From NCBI GenBank assembly GCA_036271555.1, contig DATBAK010000001.1, forward strand, positions 81,175 through 145,174: a stretch of DNA of 64,000 nucleotides. The letters run 5' to 3'. Under the pieces are notes generated by a model, which did no database searches, was not told the DNA's origin, and saw nothing but the letters and a program-made list of their open reading frames with translations. This DNA is from Acidimicrobiia bacterium (GTDB lineage: Bacteria; Actinomycetota; Acidimicrobiia; IMCC26256; PALSA-610). Shown here piece by piece: positions 8,388 through 16,148 of the stretch. How positions within the stretch are numbered: position 1 is the stretch's first letter; each line of letters begins with the position of its first letter. Both the position numbers and the translations under genes were made by a program.

Positions 8388-8911
8388 ACCCGCGACGCGC
8401 CGCGCGCCTGCGCGCGACGACGGCGTGTCTCGTCGTGGCGATCGGCGCGGGCGGGCTGCCGCTCGTCGCCGGAGGCGCACCCGTCCGCCCTCAGCTCACA
8501 CTGGCCGCGTTGGCACTCGCGGCGTTGGGCGTGGGCCTCACGGGTTGGTCGCCGGGCGTGACCGTCGCCGCGATCGCGTTCGCCGCCGAATACGGGTTGC
8601 GATTGCACGAGCGCGACGCGGTCGACGCGCTCGTCGCCGCCGAAGCGGTTCTGTTGTTCGCGACGGTCGAGCTCGGGCTGCGCGCGCTCGAAGCGCGTTC
8701 GTTCGCGCGCCGCGAGCCGGCGGTACGCAAGGCCGCAATCGTCGGGTTCGCTGGGCTGCTCGTGGGCGCGGGTGCGAGCGCGTTCGTCGTCCTGCTGCTC
8801 GGCAACCAACCGCTCCCCGCGCCGACCGCGGGGCTCGCACTCGGACTCGTCGCCACCGTCGGCGTCGTCGTCGCCGCCGAGGTCGTCCGTCGCCGCGTCA
8901 GCCGGAGTTGA
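8384..8911 (+). CDS. Four-TM membrane protein, last gene of the DUF58 cluster
   Basis: A 175-residue Ala/Leu/Val-rich protein with predicted membrane segments near 12-30, 36-56, 78-98 and 113-165. No catalytic motif is seen. The TTG start at 8384 is accepted because it overlaps the DUF58 stop as TTGA, like the other junctions in this operon. Its end overlaps the convergent SRPBCC gene by 14 bp. Function unknown. Confidence 0.68.
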   Translation: MNPRRAARLRATTACLVVAIGAGGLPLVAGGAPVRPQLTLAALALAALGVGLTGWSPGVTVAAIAFAAEYGLRLHERDAVDALVAAEAVLLFATVELGLRALEARSFARREPAVRKAAIVGFAGLLVGAGASAFVVLLLGNQPLPAPTAGLALGLVATVGVVVAAEVVRRRVSRS

Positions 8912-9341
8912 CTCCGTCTCGCTCGGCCGCGCGCAGCAAACGCTTCGCGGTGTCGCGTACGAACCACGCGAGATAGGGCTGCACGAGTCGCGCGCGCGGT
9001 GTCGCGTCGAACACCGAGTGCCAGTCGAGGCGCGCGCCCGCACCGTCGGGAACGACCGTCACCTCCGCGTGGTAGTTGCGCAGCGGCAACCCCGACATGA
9101 GCTCGTACGCGAACCGGGTCGGCGCGTCGAAGCCGACCACCTCCTCGCGCGTCTCGCGCCCGAGATAGCGGAAGCGGCGAATCGCGCCGACACCGGCCGG
9201 ATCGAGCTTTCCCTCACGCTCGAGCTCGGCGAGGGTCCAGCGGCCCCATGTCGTCCACGTGCCGATGTCGCCGAGCAGCTTCCACACCGCCGCGGGATCG
9301 GCGGTCGTCGTCAAGGTCGCATCGATGTGCAGGTCGGTCAT
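8898..9341 (-). CDS. SRPBCC-family polyketide-cyclase/START-like protein
   Basis: A 147-residue helix-grip protein with a hydrophobic cavity. The N-terminal strand and helix (IDATLTTTADPAAVWKLLGD then WTTWGRWT) and the pattern GFDAPTRFAYEL...LRNYHAEVTVVPDGAGARLDW are typical of the SRPBCC/Polyketide_cyc2 family. Such proteins bind or modify small lipophilic ligands; the ligand is unknown. The start at 9341 is chosen because GGAGG lies just upstream; the longer frame to 9416 has no binding site and reads into the next gene. It lies 10 bp downstream of the iron-permease-like gene and may be cotranscribed with it. Confidence 0.83.
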   Translation of the reverse strand: MTDLHIDATLTTTADPAAVWKLLGDIGTWTTWGRWTLAELEREGKLDPAGVGAIRRFRYLGRETREEVVGFDAPTRFAYELMSGLPLRNYHAEVTVVPDGAGARLDWHSVFDATPRARLVQPYLAWFVRDTAKRLLRAAERDGVNSG

Positions 9342-9351
9342 CAGGCCTCCG

Positions 9352-9849
9352 TCAGTCGGCGCGGTTCTTCGTGGTGCTCTCGCGGTCCTCGAGCCCGACC
9401 GCGGCGCGCAGCTCACGGATGTCGCGTCGCAGGCCGGTGTCGTCGTCGCGTTCGGCGATGTGGTTCATCAGATCGGCGAGGCCGTCGGCGAGCGCGTTCA
9501 ACTTGTGCTGCGTGGCCTGCGCCTCACGCGTCTGGCTGTTCTGCAGCAGCGCGACGAGCAGGAAGGTGATGATCGTCGTCGTCGTGTTGATCTCGAGCTG
9601 GTACGAGCTCGATGTGAACGACGAGAAGTTGCCGTGCGCGATCACGCTGATGACTCCTTGGAGGAGCCAGAGCGCGACGAGCAGGAGGCAGAACGCGAAG
9701 AACGGCGCGCGGCTCGAGAGCTTCGAGGTGAGCCCCGCGAACCGGTCGAAGAAGCCGACCCGGCTCGACACCTCGGTCGGCATCAGCACCGCCTGCCGAT
9801 TCGGTGCCCATTCCGGATCTTCCACGCCGTAACGCTCGTACGTTGTCAT
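9352..9849 (-). CDS. Low-affinity iron permease-like membrane protein
   Basis: A 165-residue protein resembling the low-affinity iron permease family, found widely in bacteria. It shows FFDRFAGLTSKLSSRAPFF, then two membrane helices (about 48-68 and 85-104). The family signature LEINTTTTIITFLLVALLQN is followed by SQTREAQATQHKLNALADGL. The C-terminus is a charged helix likely to form a coiled coil. Transport of iron has not been shown for most bacterial members, so the name reflects family membership only. It precedes the SRPBCC gene on the same strand. Confidence 0.8.
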   Translation of the reverse strand: MTTYERYGVEDPEWAPNRQAVLMPTEVSSRVGFFDRFAGLTSKLSSRAPFFAFCLLLVALWLLQGVISVIAHGNFSSFTSSSYQLEINTTTTIITFLLVALLQNSQTREAQATQHKLNALADGLADLMNHIAERDDDTGLRRDIRELRAAVGLEDRESTTKNRAD

Positions 9850-9933
9850 GTGCGTGGTCTACCCGCCGGCCGGGGCCGGACCGGGCATCACCGACCCCAC
9901 CGTTGTGGCGGCGAGAACCTAGGCTGCACGACC

Positions 9934-10590
9934 TTGGCCAACAAGCAGACCCCGCGAGCCGGCCGGCCGACCCATCGGCCCCGGACGGCGACGGCCGTCC
10001 GGCGCCAGCAGCGCCAACAGCGCCGCAAGCGCGCCGTCACCAGCGGGGTCGCAGTCGTGATCGTGGCGCTCATCGTGATCGCGCTCGTGATCACGGTCGG
10101 CACGGGGAACAACAGCGCGTCGTCGACGAGCTCGTCGTCCAGCTCGTCGACCGCACCGACCACAACGGTCGCGAAGCTCCCGAGCGTCGCGGGCAAGCCG
10201 TGCGTCGCGGTGAAGGGCGCGTTGCCGAAGGGCGCGCCCGCCGTGCCGGTGCAGCTCGGCAAACCCCCGACGAAGCTCGTCACGAGGGACCTCAAGGTCG
10301 GCACCGGCGCGGTCGTGAAGGCCACGCAGACCGTGACCGTCGACTACATCGGCGTCTCGTGCACGACGGGCAAGATCTTCGACTCGTCGTACGCGAGCGG
10401 CAAGCCCGTGAGCTTCCCGCTCAACCAGGTGATCAAGGGCTGGACCGACGGCATCGCGGGGATGAAGGTCGGCGGCGAGCGCGTGCTCGGCATTCCGCCC
10501 GCGCTCGCCTACGGCTCCGATGGTCGGGCCCCCGACATCGCGCCGGACGAGACGCTCTGGTTCGTCGTCACCGTCCGCAGCGCGAAGTAG
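9934..10590 (+). CDS. Membrane-anchored FKBP-type peptidyl-prolyl cis-trans isomerase
   Basis: Accelerates proline isomerisation in proteins outside the membrane. A basic N-terminus (RRQQRQQRRKR) is followed by one hydrophobic helix (about residues 37-56) and a Ser/Thr linker. A full FKBP domain occupies ~115-218: VTVDYIGVSCTTGKIFDSS, the FKBP core VIKGWTDGIAGMKVGGER, and IPPALAYGSDG. The topology suggests the FKBP domain faces the cell exterior. The TTG at 9934 is taken as start because the basic N-terminus begins directly after it and a TAGGCT -10-like box lies 8 nt upstream (leaderless arrangement). The start is less certain than the family. Confidence 0.88.
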   Translation: MANKQTPRAGRPTHRPRTATAVRRQQRQQRRKRAVTSGVAVVIVALIVIALVITVGTGNNSASSTSSSSSSSTAPTTTVAKLPSVAGKPCVAVKGALPKGAPAVPVQLGKPPTKLVTRDLKVGTGAVVKATQTVTVDYIGVSCTTGKIFDSSYASGKPVSFPLNQVIKGWTDGIAGMKVGGERVLGIPPALAYGSDGRAPDIAPDETLWFVVTVRSAK

Positions 10591-10605
10591 CGCCGCGGCC
10601 ACGGG

Positions 10606-12033
10606 TCAGCGGCAGGGATCGCGCCGGCCGTTGAGCGACACCGGGAAGTGCGCGCCGTTGAAGCCGAGCGTGTCGTCGTTCGCACAGAATCCGGACGTCG
10701 GAACCGAGTACTCGGCATTGAACACCGCTTTCGCGTCGACGTAGGAGCTCAGCGCGCCGCACGAGTCGTACTGGTTGCACTGCTCGGTGAGCATGCCGTC
10801 GGTGAGCGGCTGCATGACCGACGCGAAGTCGTCGCCCGTGTCGTCGAGGTTCTTCGCGATCCAACCGAGACCGATCGAGTGCATGAAGCTCGCGAGCGTC
10901 GTCAGGTACGCCTGTTCGTCGGCGCGCGTGATCGTGAAGCCGGTCGCACCCTCGTTGCCGTCGTACGTCTCGTCGAGATCGGTCTCGACCGCGTCGAAAC
11001 CCTTCGCCGCACACTGCTGGGCGATCATGTCCTCGATGATGTTCACGGTCGCGGGATCGTCGATGTTCAGGAAGTACTCGGGATAGCTGCTCAAGCGCTT
11101 GCCGACGACGCCCGCGAGCTTCAGCTGGTTGAAGTACGTCGTGCCGAGTCCCTCGGCCGCGGTCGAGTAGTAGTTGCCCGCGGAGCCGACTTCGACGTAG
11201 CAGATGGCGTGATCGCCGCGCGCGTGCAACGTCGCCACGGTCGCGGCCGAGTTGTCGATGCCGTCGACGTCGTAGACCACGGGGTCGGGCGCGGGGTCGC
11301 CGTTCGGCAGCGTGTCGTCGGTCCCCATGTCGCTCGCCTTGGTCGGGACGAGCGCGTGGTCGAGCTCCCACTGCCACGGAAGGTTGCCGAGCGGAGGCGT
11401 CCACCACGAGGTCGGCGCCGTGTACGGAGGAGTCGGGCTTCCGAGCGTGATCGTGCCGGTCATCGCGATCTTGCGCAGACCGCGAGCGGTGCCGCAGCCC
11501 GCGGCGACGACGCTCGACGGCGGCGAGTTCAACGCGATCGTCGCGGGACCGGCGAAGGATCCGGATGCCGCGCCGCTCGCGATCGCGCTCGACCCGAGCT
11601 TGGCCGTGCTCGCGTACTGGATCGCTCGCGGCGCGGGACTGACCGGACCGTTGACGGTTCCCTTCCACGCGACCGAGAGCGTGGCCGGCGCGCCGGTGAG
11701 CGCGTCGTGGCAGTCGATCGGGCTCGAGGCGAACGCGCCGGTGACCTTGCCGGCCGTGATCGACACCGATGACGTCGTGGTCGTGCAGCCCGACGTCGCG
11801 CCCGCGCTGACGACGGACGCGCCGGTGCCGCCGCCGGCGTTCGTGAGCGGTGGCGCGAGCGTGACCGCGAACGACAGCGCGCACGACACCTCGCCCGGCG
11901 CGGCACCCGCGAACTTCGGCAGCTTGATGCCCGTTGCGAACGCGGGTGCGCCCATCACCGGCGCGACGAGTCCGCCGATCAGCGCGACCGCGGCGACCAA
12001 CGCAGACGCCTGTGCACCCCGTGCGTTGTTCAT
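10606..12033 (-). CDS. Secreted GH114-like glycosidase (endo-α-1,4-polygalactosaminidase type)
   Basis: A 475-residue exported protein: a signal peptide (LVAAVALIGGLVAPVMGAPAFA), a ~190-residue Ser/Gly/Thr-rich β region, and a C-terminal TIM-barrel-like domain of the GH114 type from about residue 215. This begins WWTPPLGNLPWQWELDHAL and continues with VVYDVDGIDNSA, DHAICYVEVGSAGNYY and FDAVETDLDETYDGN. GH114 enzymes cleave galactosamine-rich exopolysaccharide; the substrate here is inferred. The ATG directly abuts the tRNA-Lys remnant of the integrated element, leaving no room for an ordinary promoter or RBS. That makes its expression interesting. The gene lies outside the element. Confidence 0.8.
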   Translation of the reverse strand: MNNARGAQASALVAAVALIGGLVAPVMGAPAFATGIKLPKFAGAAPGEVSCALSFAVTLAPPLTNAGGGTGASVVSAGATSGCTTTTSSVSITAGKVTGAFASSPIDCHDALTGAPATLSVAWKGTVNGPVSPAPRAIQYASTAKLGSSAIASGAASGSFAGPATIALNSPPSSVVAAGCGTARGLRKIAMTGTITLGSPTPPYTAPTSWWTPPLGNLPWQWELDHALVPTKASDMGTDDTLPNGDPAPDPVVYDVDGIDNSAATVATLHARGDHAICYVEVGSAGNYYSTAAEGLGTTYFNQLKLAGVVGKRLSSYPEYFLNIDDPATVNIIEDMIAQQCAAKGFDAVETDLDETYDGNEGATGFTITRADEQAYLTTLASFMHSIGLGWIAKNLDDTGDDFASVMQPLTDGMLTEQCNQYDSCGALSSYVDAKAVFNAEYSVPTSGFCANDDTLGFNGAHFPVSLNGRRDPCR

Positions 12034-12080
12034 GTGGGTCGCCGGGGGATCGAACCCCGAACCTGCGGATTAAAAGTCCG
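12034..12080 (-). repeat. Distal attachment repeat (tRNA-Lys 3' fragment)
   Basis: Identical over 47 bp to 22176-22222: discriminator, acceptor 3' strand, T-arm, variable loop and 3' half of the anticodon arm. The 5' half of the tRNA is missing, so it cannot fold as a tRNA. It marks the far end of the integrated element. Confidence 0.92.
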
Positions 12081-12181
12081 TCTGCAGGGCTCTCCAAAGC
12101 AGCCCGCGCCGATCTGACCTGCACCGGCGAGGCCTCGACGGTAACCCTTGGCCTACTCAGCGCGCCCTATATAGAGGTACG

Positions 12182-12203
12182 TTGCATGCCAGATTGCATG
12201 CCA
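12182..12203 (+). repeat. Paired putative integrase arm sites, left end
   Basis: Two TTGCATGCCA copies begin 12 bp apart. The same pair, as GTGCATGCCA, occurs in the same orientation and with the same spacing at 22096-22117 near the other end. This placement is typical of arm-type binding sites of tyrosine integrases. Confidence 0.6.
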
Positions 12204-12214
12204 AGGAGGGGCGC

Positions 12215-12304
12215 GTGGGGAAGCGTTGGGCAGTCCTCGTCGTCAGCACGGTCGTCGCGATGTCCGCGCCCGCCGGCGCCGCGACCGGTATCAAGACTCC
12301 CTGA
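12215..12304 (+). CDS. 29-residue signal-peptide-like leader ORF
   Basis: A GTG start lies behind a strong AAGGAGGGG (12203-12211). The peptide is a basic N-terminus (GKRW), a hydrophobic core (AVLVVSTVVAMSAPAGA) and a likely AGA-A cleavage site, then stops after KTP. The stop overlaps the next gene's ATG as TGATG, so ribosomes could pass directly to it. It may be the orphaned signal peptide of a lost secreted protein or a coupling leader. Too short for homology; the RBS and coupling are the evidence. Confidence 0.5.
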   Translation: MGKRWAVLVVSTVVAMSAPAGAATGIKTP

Positions 12305-12837
12305 TGCAGGGTTCTCGGCTGGTCGTAGTCGTGACCGTCGTTCTCGCTGGCGGACTCGGCGCGGCCGCTGCCTCAGCCGTGTCATCCCAAACAAACGGCG
12401 CCGGCCCGCAGATCCACACGAAGAATACGAACAGCCAGTGGACCAATACGTGGCCGTCCGCTGCGTGCAACGTCCCAAGGTGGGTCGACGTGCCGGGAGC
12501 GACGCTTTCCGTGAAGGTCCCGAAGGGCTCGACGGACGTCGCGCTGATCCGGTTCTCTTCACAGGCCGCCGTGCAGGACGGCATCGTCAACGGCATCAGC
12601 GCGCGGGCTCTCGTCGACGGGATTGAGGCGACACCACAAATCAGCGAGCCCTGGTTGTTTCCGGCCGGGCCGAGCCACGGCACGACATACGTCGAGCGCG
12701 AGGCGGTCGGGCTCGCGGCTGGGCGGCACACCGTCACCATTCAGGTCGCGCCCGCTTCCTACGAGGCGAGCTGCTCGGCAGAGATCGCCTTCGACGGCTG
12801 GACACTCACCGCCGAAAGCTGGAAGCAGACGCCGTAG
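12304..12837 (+). CDS. Secreted protein of unknown function
   Basis: 177 residues beginning with a signal peptide (RLVVVVTVVLAGGLGAAAASA). The mature domain of ~150 residues looks like a β-sandwich: ATLSVKVPKGSTDVALIRFS, then HTVTIQVAPASYEASCSAEI. It has three Cys residues. No family is recognised. It is translationally coupled to the 29-residue leader upstream and is the only plus-strand gene at the left end of the element. Convergent with the HTH gene. Confidence 0.62.
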   Translation: MQGSRLVVVVTVVLAGGLGAAAASAVSSQTNGAGPQIHTKNTNSQWTNTWPSAACNVPRWVDVPGATLSVKVPKGSTDVALIRFSSQAAVQDGIVNGISARALVDGIEATPQISEPWLFPAGPSHGTTYVEREAVGLAAGRHTVTIQVAPASYEASCSAEIAFDGWTLTAESWKQTP

Positions 12838-12878
12838 CCGGGACCAGGCCGGGTGTCGTTCCGAGAGCGGAAAAGACG

Positions 12879-13499
12879 CTACGCAGATACGCGGGTGCGC
12901 TTCTTCGGCGCCTTCTTGGCGGCCTTCGGAGGCACTTTGCGAGAGGGCGTACGCTCGACGCCTACCTCGTCTGCCTGCGGCGCTGCGTCGAGCGTACGCC
13001 CTGTTGTCAAACGCGCAGGGCGACCGGGGCGACGCTGCCAGTCGTCGAGGAACCGCGTGATGCTCGCCCGGGTCCAGATCGGGCCCGACTTCAGCCGTGC
13101 GACCGGCGCCGGGAAACCCGCGCGGGTCTGGATCTCCGACGCGCGCTGCCGGGTGACGCCGAACAGTGCGGCGATCTCGCTGACGCCGATGAGGTCGGGC
13201 ACGACCGGCTGCGCGAGGTCGCGGTCGAGCTCGGCTTCCGTGAGCACCTCGACGCGCACGATCGGCAGCGCGGGAAGCTGGGCGCGCTCCGCGGCGGCGG
13301 TGAAGATGTCGACTGCGCTCGTAGCCGCGGCGGCGGGGCCTTCGCCGTCCACGTTGAACGTCGCGTCGTAGCCGGTGTGCTCGGAGTCGCCGGCGACGAC
13401 GCCGGCGTGCTCGAGCAGCTCGTCGAGGAAGGCCTCGACGGCAGTGTCGGTCGGCTTGGCGGTGCCGTCTGCCTTGACGTGCACGCTGTAGCTCTCCAC
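12879..13499 (-). CDS. Two-domain protein with AlpA/MerR-like helix-turn-helix
   Basis: 206 residues. The N-terminal ~95 residues show an α/β pattern (YSVHVKADG, AVEAFLDELLEHAG, ALPIVRVEVLTEAELD). Then comes a DNA-binding domain of the excisionase/AlpA kind: DLIGVSEIAALFGVTRQRAS followed by PAPVARLKSGPIWTRASITRFLDDW. The tail is Lys-rich (KAAKKAPKKRTR). It may act as excisionase, regulator or antitoxin for the HicA-like gene 35 bp upstream. An 18-bp perfect inverted repeat lies within its 3' coding region. Domain call is good; role is inferred. Confidence 0.72.
   Translation of the reverse strand: MESYSVHVKADGTAKPTDTAVEAFLDELLEHAGVVAGDSEHTGYDATFNVDGEGPAAAATSAVDIFTAAAERAQLPALPIVRVEVLTEAELDRDLAQPVVPDLIGVSEIAALFGVTRQRASEIQTRAGFPAPVARLKSGPIWTRASITRFLDDWQRRPGRPARLTTGRTLDAAPQADEVGVERTPSRKVPPKAAKKAPKKRTRVSA
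12944..13002. repeat. 18-bp perfect inverted repeat inside the HTH gene
   Basis: Arms AGGGCGTACGCTCGACGC (12944-12961) and its exact complement (12985-13002) are separated by 23 nt. It lies within the coding region for the linker between the HTH and the Lys-rich tail. It could be an operator, an mRNA hairpin or the scar of an inserted repeat. Confidence 0.6.
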
Positions 13500-13534
13500 G
13501 GGGATGGTTCCTTTCCCGGTTGTGCCGGGGCCGA

Positions 13535-13732
13535 CTAGATGTCGGCCCCGGACTTGCGGAGTTGGGCGATGGTGTTCTTCCAGGCCCGGTGATCGCTGGG
13601 CGTGGAAGCGATGATCACGATCGGCTTGGTCGTGTCCGGCGGGATCGCCCGGATGTGGCCGCTTTTCGTGGCTTCGATCGTCCAGCCCTGTCGCTCCAGG
13701 TTCCGGAGGAGCTTCTTGGTGTCCTTGTCCAT
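13535..13732 (-). CDS. HicA-like mRNA interferase (toxin-type dsRBD fold)
   Basis: 65 residues with the HicA pattern: LLRNLERQGWTIEATKSGHI, with the conserved Gly-His around residue 26, then a strand (PIVIIASTPSD) and helix (AWKNTIAQLRKSG). HicA proteins degrade mRNA and are neutralised by HicB. No classical HicB is adjacent. The gene immediately downstream encodes the α/β + HTH protein, which could serve as antitoxin (inference). Start at 13732; upstream AAGGG is weak. Solitary HicA-like genes are common in actinobacteria and may not be toxic. Confidence 0.66.
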   Translation of the reverse strand: MDKDTKKLLRNLERQGWTIEATKSGHIRAIPPDTTKPIVIIASTPSDHRAWKNTIAQLRKSGADI

Positions 13733-13836
13733 GGTAGGCCCTTTCCCTTGACTACGACAAGGATAACATGGTGATCGGACAACGTCAAGGGATTTGGCAG
13801 GTACTTTGAGCAGTAATTTGACTCCGGACGCGACGA

Positions 13837-13864
13837 AGCCCCGCTGCCCGAAGGCAGCGGGGCT
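13837..13864 (-). terminator. GC-rich hairpin after the C1 peptidase gene
   Basis: Perfect 12-bp stem AGCCCCGCTGCC / GGCAGCGGGGCT with a CGAA tetraloop, 26 bp downstream of the peptidase stop codon. There is no long U-tract, so termination efficiency is uncertain. Confidence 0.6.
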
Positions 13865-13890
13865 CGTGCACTCGGTGGTGCCGCTGAGAT

Positions 13891-14697
13891 CTACCGGTTG
13901 GCCTTCCAGAGCTTCTCGGCCTTCCAGAACGACGCGAGCGCCTTGTCGAACACCGCGTCGGCCGTCGGCGTCGGCGTGGGTGTGGGCGTCGGCGCGGGCC
14001 CCGAGAGCGGAGCGAAGACGGTCACGTCGCCGTCCTTGCCGAGGAGCCGCTCCCAGTGCGCGAACGAGAAGCTGAACGACCCTGCGGCGCCCCACGACGC
14101 GCCCCACGAGTTGTCGGCGTGCACGAGCTCGTTCTCGACGTCGACGCCGCGGACGAGGAACTCGTGGCCGCCGCGGATCGTGTCGCGCTTGCCGATCGTC
14201 ACGCGGCCGTCGGCGTCGGGTGAGTCGAACCCGGTGTACCAGTTGATGCCGGTGATCACGGGTGCGGTGCCGGCGATGGTCGCGAGCGCGATGTCGATCG
14301 AGGTGGCGTGCTGGTAGCCGGCGATGAGACCGTCGTTCTTGCACGCCTTCGCGACCGCGAGACCGGTAGAGCCGGTGTCGGTCGGCGGGTACTGGCCGCT
14401 GACGGTGTCGAGCGTGGTCGCCTCGCCGTAGAGCACGGCCTCGGTCTCGTCGAGCGCGACCGACGCGACGTCGAACGGCTCGGTACCGAGACAGCCCGCG
14501 GCCGCGTTGCCGGTGCACGAGCCGAGGTCGCCCTGATCGAGGATCGGTGTCGCGCGGTCCCACGTCTTCGACACGAGCGTCGCGCTCGCGGGGGTGACGA
14601 GGTAGGCGAGCGAGCGGTCGTCGTGTTCGACGTGTCGGCCGAGACGGCCCGGGCCGGGGAGCTCATCGATGAAGCGGGTGAAGACGTCGTGGGTCAC
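13891..14697 (-). CDS. Papain-like C1 family cysteine peptidase
   Basis: 268 residues without a signal peptide. The C1 catalytic set is visible: Gln55 and Cys61 in ILDQGDLGSCTGNAAAG, His178 in RGGHEFLVRGVD and Asn196 in HADNSWGASWG. A PTPTPTPTPT linker and a 30-residue Trp/Lys tail follow. C1 peptidases of this compact type occur on phages and mobile elements. A role in host lysis, tail processing or release of a surface protein is possible but not shown. The GTG start overlaps the upstream GH12-like stop by 4 nt, and a hairpin terminator follows the stop. Confidence 0.85.
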   Translation of the reverse strand: MTHDVFTRFIDELPGPGRLGRHVEHDDRSLAYLVTPASATLVSKTWDRATPILDQGDLGSCTGNAAAGCLGTEPFDVASVALDETEAVLYGEATTLDTVSGQYPPTDTGSTGLAVAKACKNDGLIAGYQHATSIDIALATIAGTAPVITGINWYTGFDSPDADGRVTIGKRDTIRGGHEFLVRGVDVENELVHADNSWGASWGAAGSFSFSFAHWERLLGKDGDVTVFAPLSGPAPTPTPTPTPTADAVFDKALASFWKAEKLWKANR

Positions 14698-15417
14698 GCG
14701 GTTCCTTTCGTGGTGACGGCAAATCGAGTGAGCGAGAAGTCAAGATCTCGGCCGCGCGTCGTGAGCACCTCGACGCCGGCCTGCACGAACTGCACGGTGT
14801 CGGACGGCTGCGCGTAGCAGCGCAGCACCGCGAGGAGGTTCACCCGCGCGCTCGAGCTCTGATGCTGCGCGCGCAGCCGCACGAACCCGGGCGCGACGGT
14901 GACGTCGTAGCGTGCGCTGCCGATCGTCGTCGTCTCATCGGGTGTCGGGAAGTCAACCGCGCGCCAGGACGGCAGGACCATCACCTCGAGCGTCGGTTTC
15001 CCGCAGACGCCGCCGTTGAGGAACACGTCGAACGCGGTGTCCCACGATCCGGCGTTCGGTGTCGTCGAGCTTGGTGAACGAGTCGACGCGCGGCTGCGAC
15101 GCGCAGTGCGACCAGTCCGTGAACGTGCGGCTCGTGTCGGGGTAGGTCTTCACGCCGGTCGCGGGTGCGCCGCGTTGGTTCACGGTCGCGGTCCACGAGC
15201 TCGGCGAGCACACGCGCATCGTCTGCGCGCCTTGCTGGGTCCAGACGTCCTGCTGCACGAAGAGGCCGCTGGGGAACGAGGCGGTGCCTTCGTAGCCGGT
15301 GAGCGTCGTCGGATGAGCGCACTGCGGGGCGCGAGCGGGTGCAGCGCCGGCGTAACCCGGCAGTAGAGCGGCTCCGGCGCCGCTCACAACGACGAGCAGA
15401 ACCGCGAGGCGCCTCAT
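14694..15417 (-). pseudogene. Secreted GH12-like endoglucanase, frameshifted
   Basis: Starts at 15417 with a signal peptide (RRLAVLLVVVSGAGAALLPG). The first part (GLFVQQDVWTQQGAQTMRV, KTYPDTSRTFTDWSHC) and the second part (NAGSWDTAFDVFLNG, PTLEVMVLPSW, ARVNLLAVLRCY) lie in different frames and join at about 15052 (DSFTKLDDT / NAGSW). Together they follow the GH12 layout: signal, β-jelly roll and EVM-type catalytic strand. One extra base explains the break. The junctions at both ends keep the 4-nt overlaps of the operon, so the frameshift may be recent, programmed or a sequencing error. Confidence 0.62.
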
Positions 15418-16148
15418 GCGAGCACCTCGATCCAGTCGACGTGCAGCTGTGCCGGCACCTCGGGCGGCGAGATCGAGCTCGACACCGCGAGGTTCACCAC
15501 GAGGTACTCGGGCGAGCTCGCGAAGTTGCTCGTCGACGCCGAGCCCTGGTTCACGCCGTCGTAGAAGAACGTCACCGTCGACGCAGTGCGCACGTACTTG
15601 ATCCGGTGGCAGCCGGCGGTGAGGTTCCCGCCGCCGGGCGCGCTCGAGCTCGTCGAGTGCACGTGCCACATGCCGCGCCCGTGGAGACCTTCGATGAGGT
15701 CGATCTCGCCGTCGTTCGGCCAGCGCGCCCGTCGCTCCACACGCCGGGCCAGTCGTCGATCGAGCCGGCGCCCGTCATGCACAGCTTCGCCTTGAGCGTG
15801 CCGGTGACGAACGAGAACTTCCCGTTGGTGTCGATCAGCCCGGACGACCAGGCTTTGCCGAGACACGCGACTTTCGTGGCGGTGAGGTGAAGCTGGCCGC
15901 CGCCGACCGCACCTGAGCGGGGGCGTAGCAGTCGTCTTCGGAGCCGTTGACGCCCTTGGTCGGGTGGACGTTGTCGCCGAACCAGCCGTTGTTCCACTTG
16001 CTCGCGTCGAGTTTCGTGCCGGCGAAGCTGTCCTTGAAGAGAACCGTCTTCGTCGCACGCGCGACGGGTGTGGGCGTGCGGCTTCCGCGACGTCGGTGCG
16101 CGCGGTGAGCACGAGGAGCGCGGCGGCGACGAGCGCGACGCGCCTCAC
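15414..16148 (-). pseudogene. Secreted GH16-like β-glucanase, three frameshifts
   Basis: GTG at 16148 opens a signal peptide (VRRVALVAAALLVLTA). The mature GH16 domain is spread over three frame changes near 16083, 15912 and 15729. The pieces are FKDSFAGTKLDASKWNNGWF, then GGGQLHLTATKVACLGKAW, and finally WPNDGEIDLIEGLHG with the catalytic E-x-D-x-x-E. The C-terminal strand (PAQLHVDWIEVLA) is intact. Each break is fixed by adding one base. GH16 enzymes cut β-1,3/1,4-glucans or galactans. The start overlaps the small membrane protein upstream and the stop overlaps the GH12-like start. Confidence 0.75.

Noticed and set aside
10606..12033. GH114 gene as cargo of the tRNA-Lys element
   Set aside because: It lies outside the 47-bp repeat, so it belongs to the chromosome next to the original insertion site.
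12034..12110. Second tRNA-Lys gene at the left end of the element
   Set aside because: Only the 3' 47 bases match; the D-arm and 5' acceptor strand are missing, so it is an attachment remnant.
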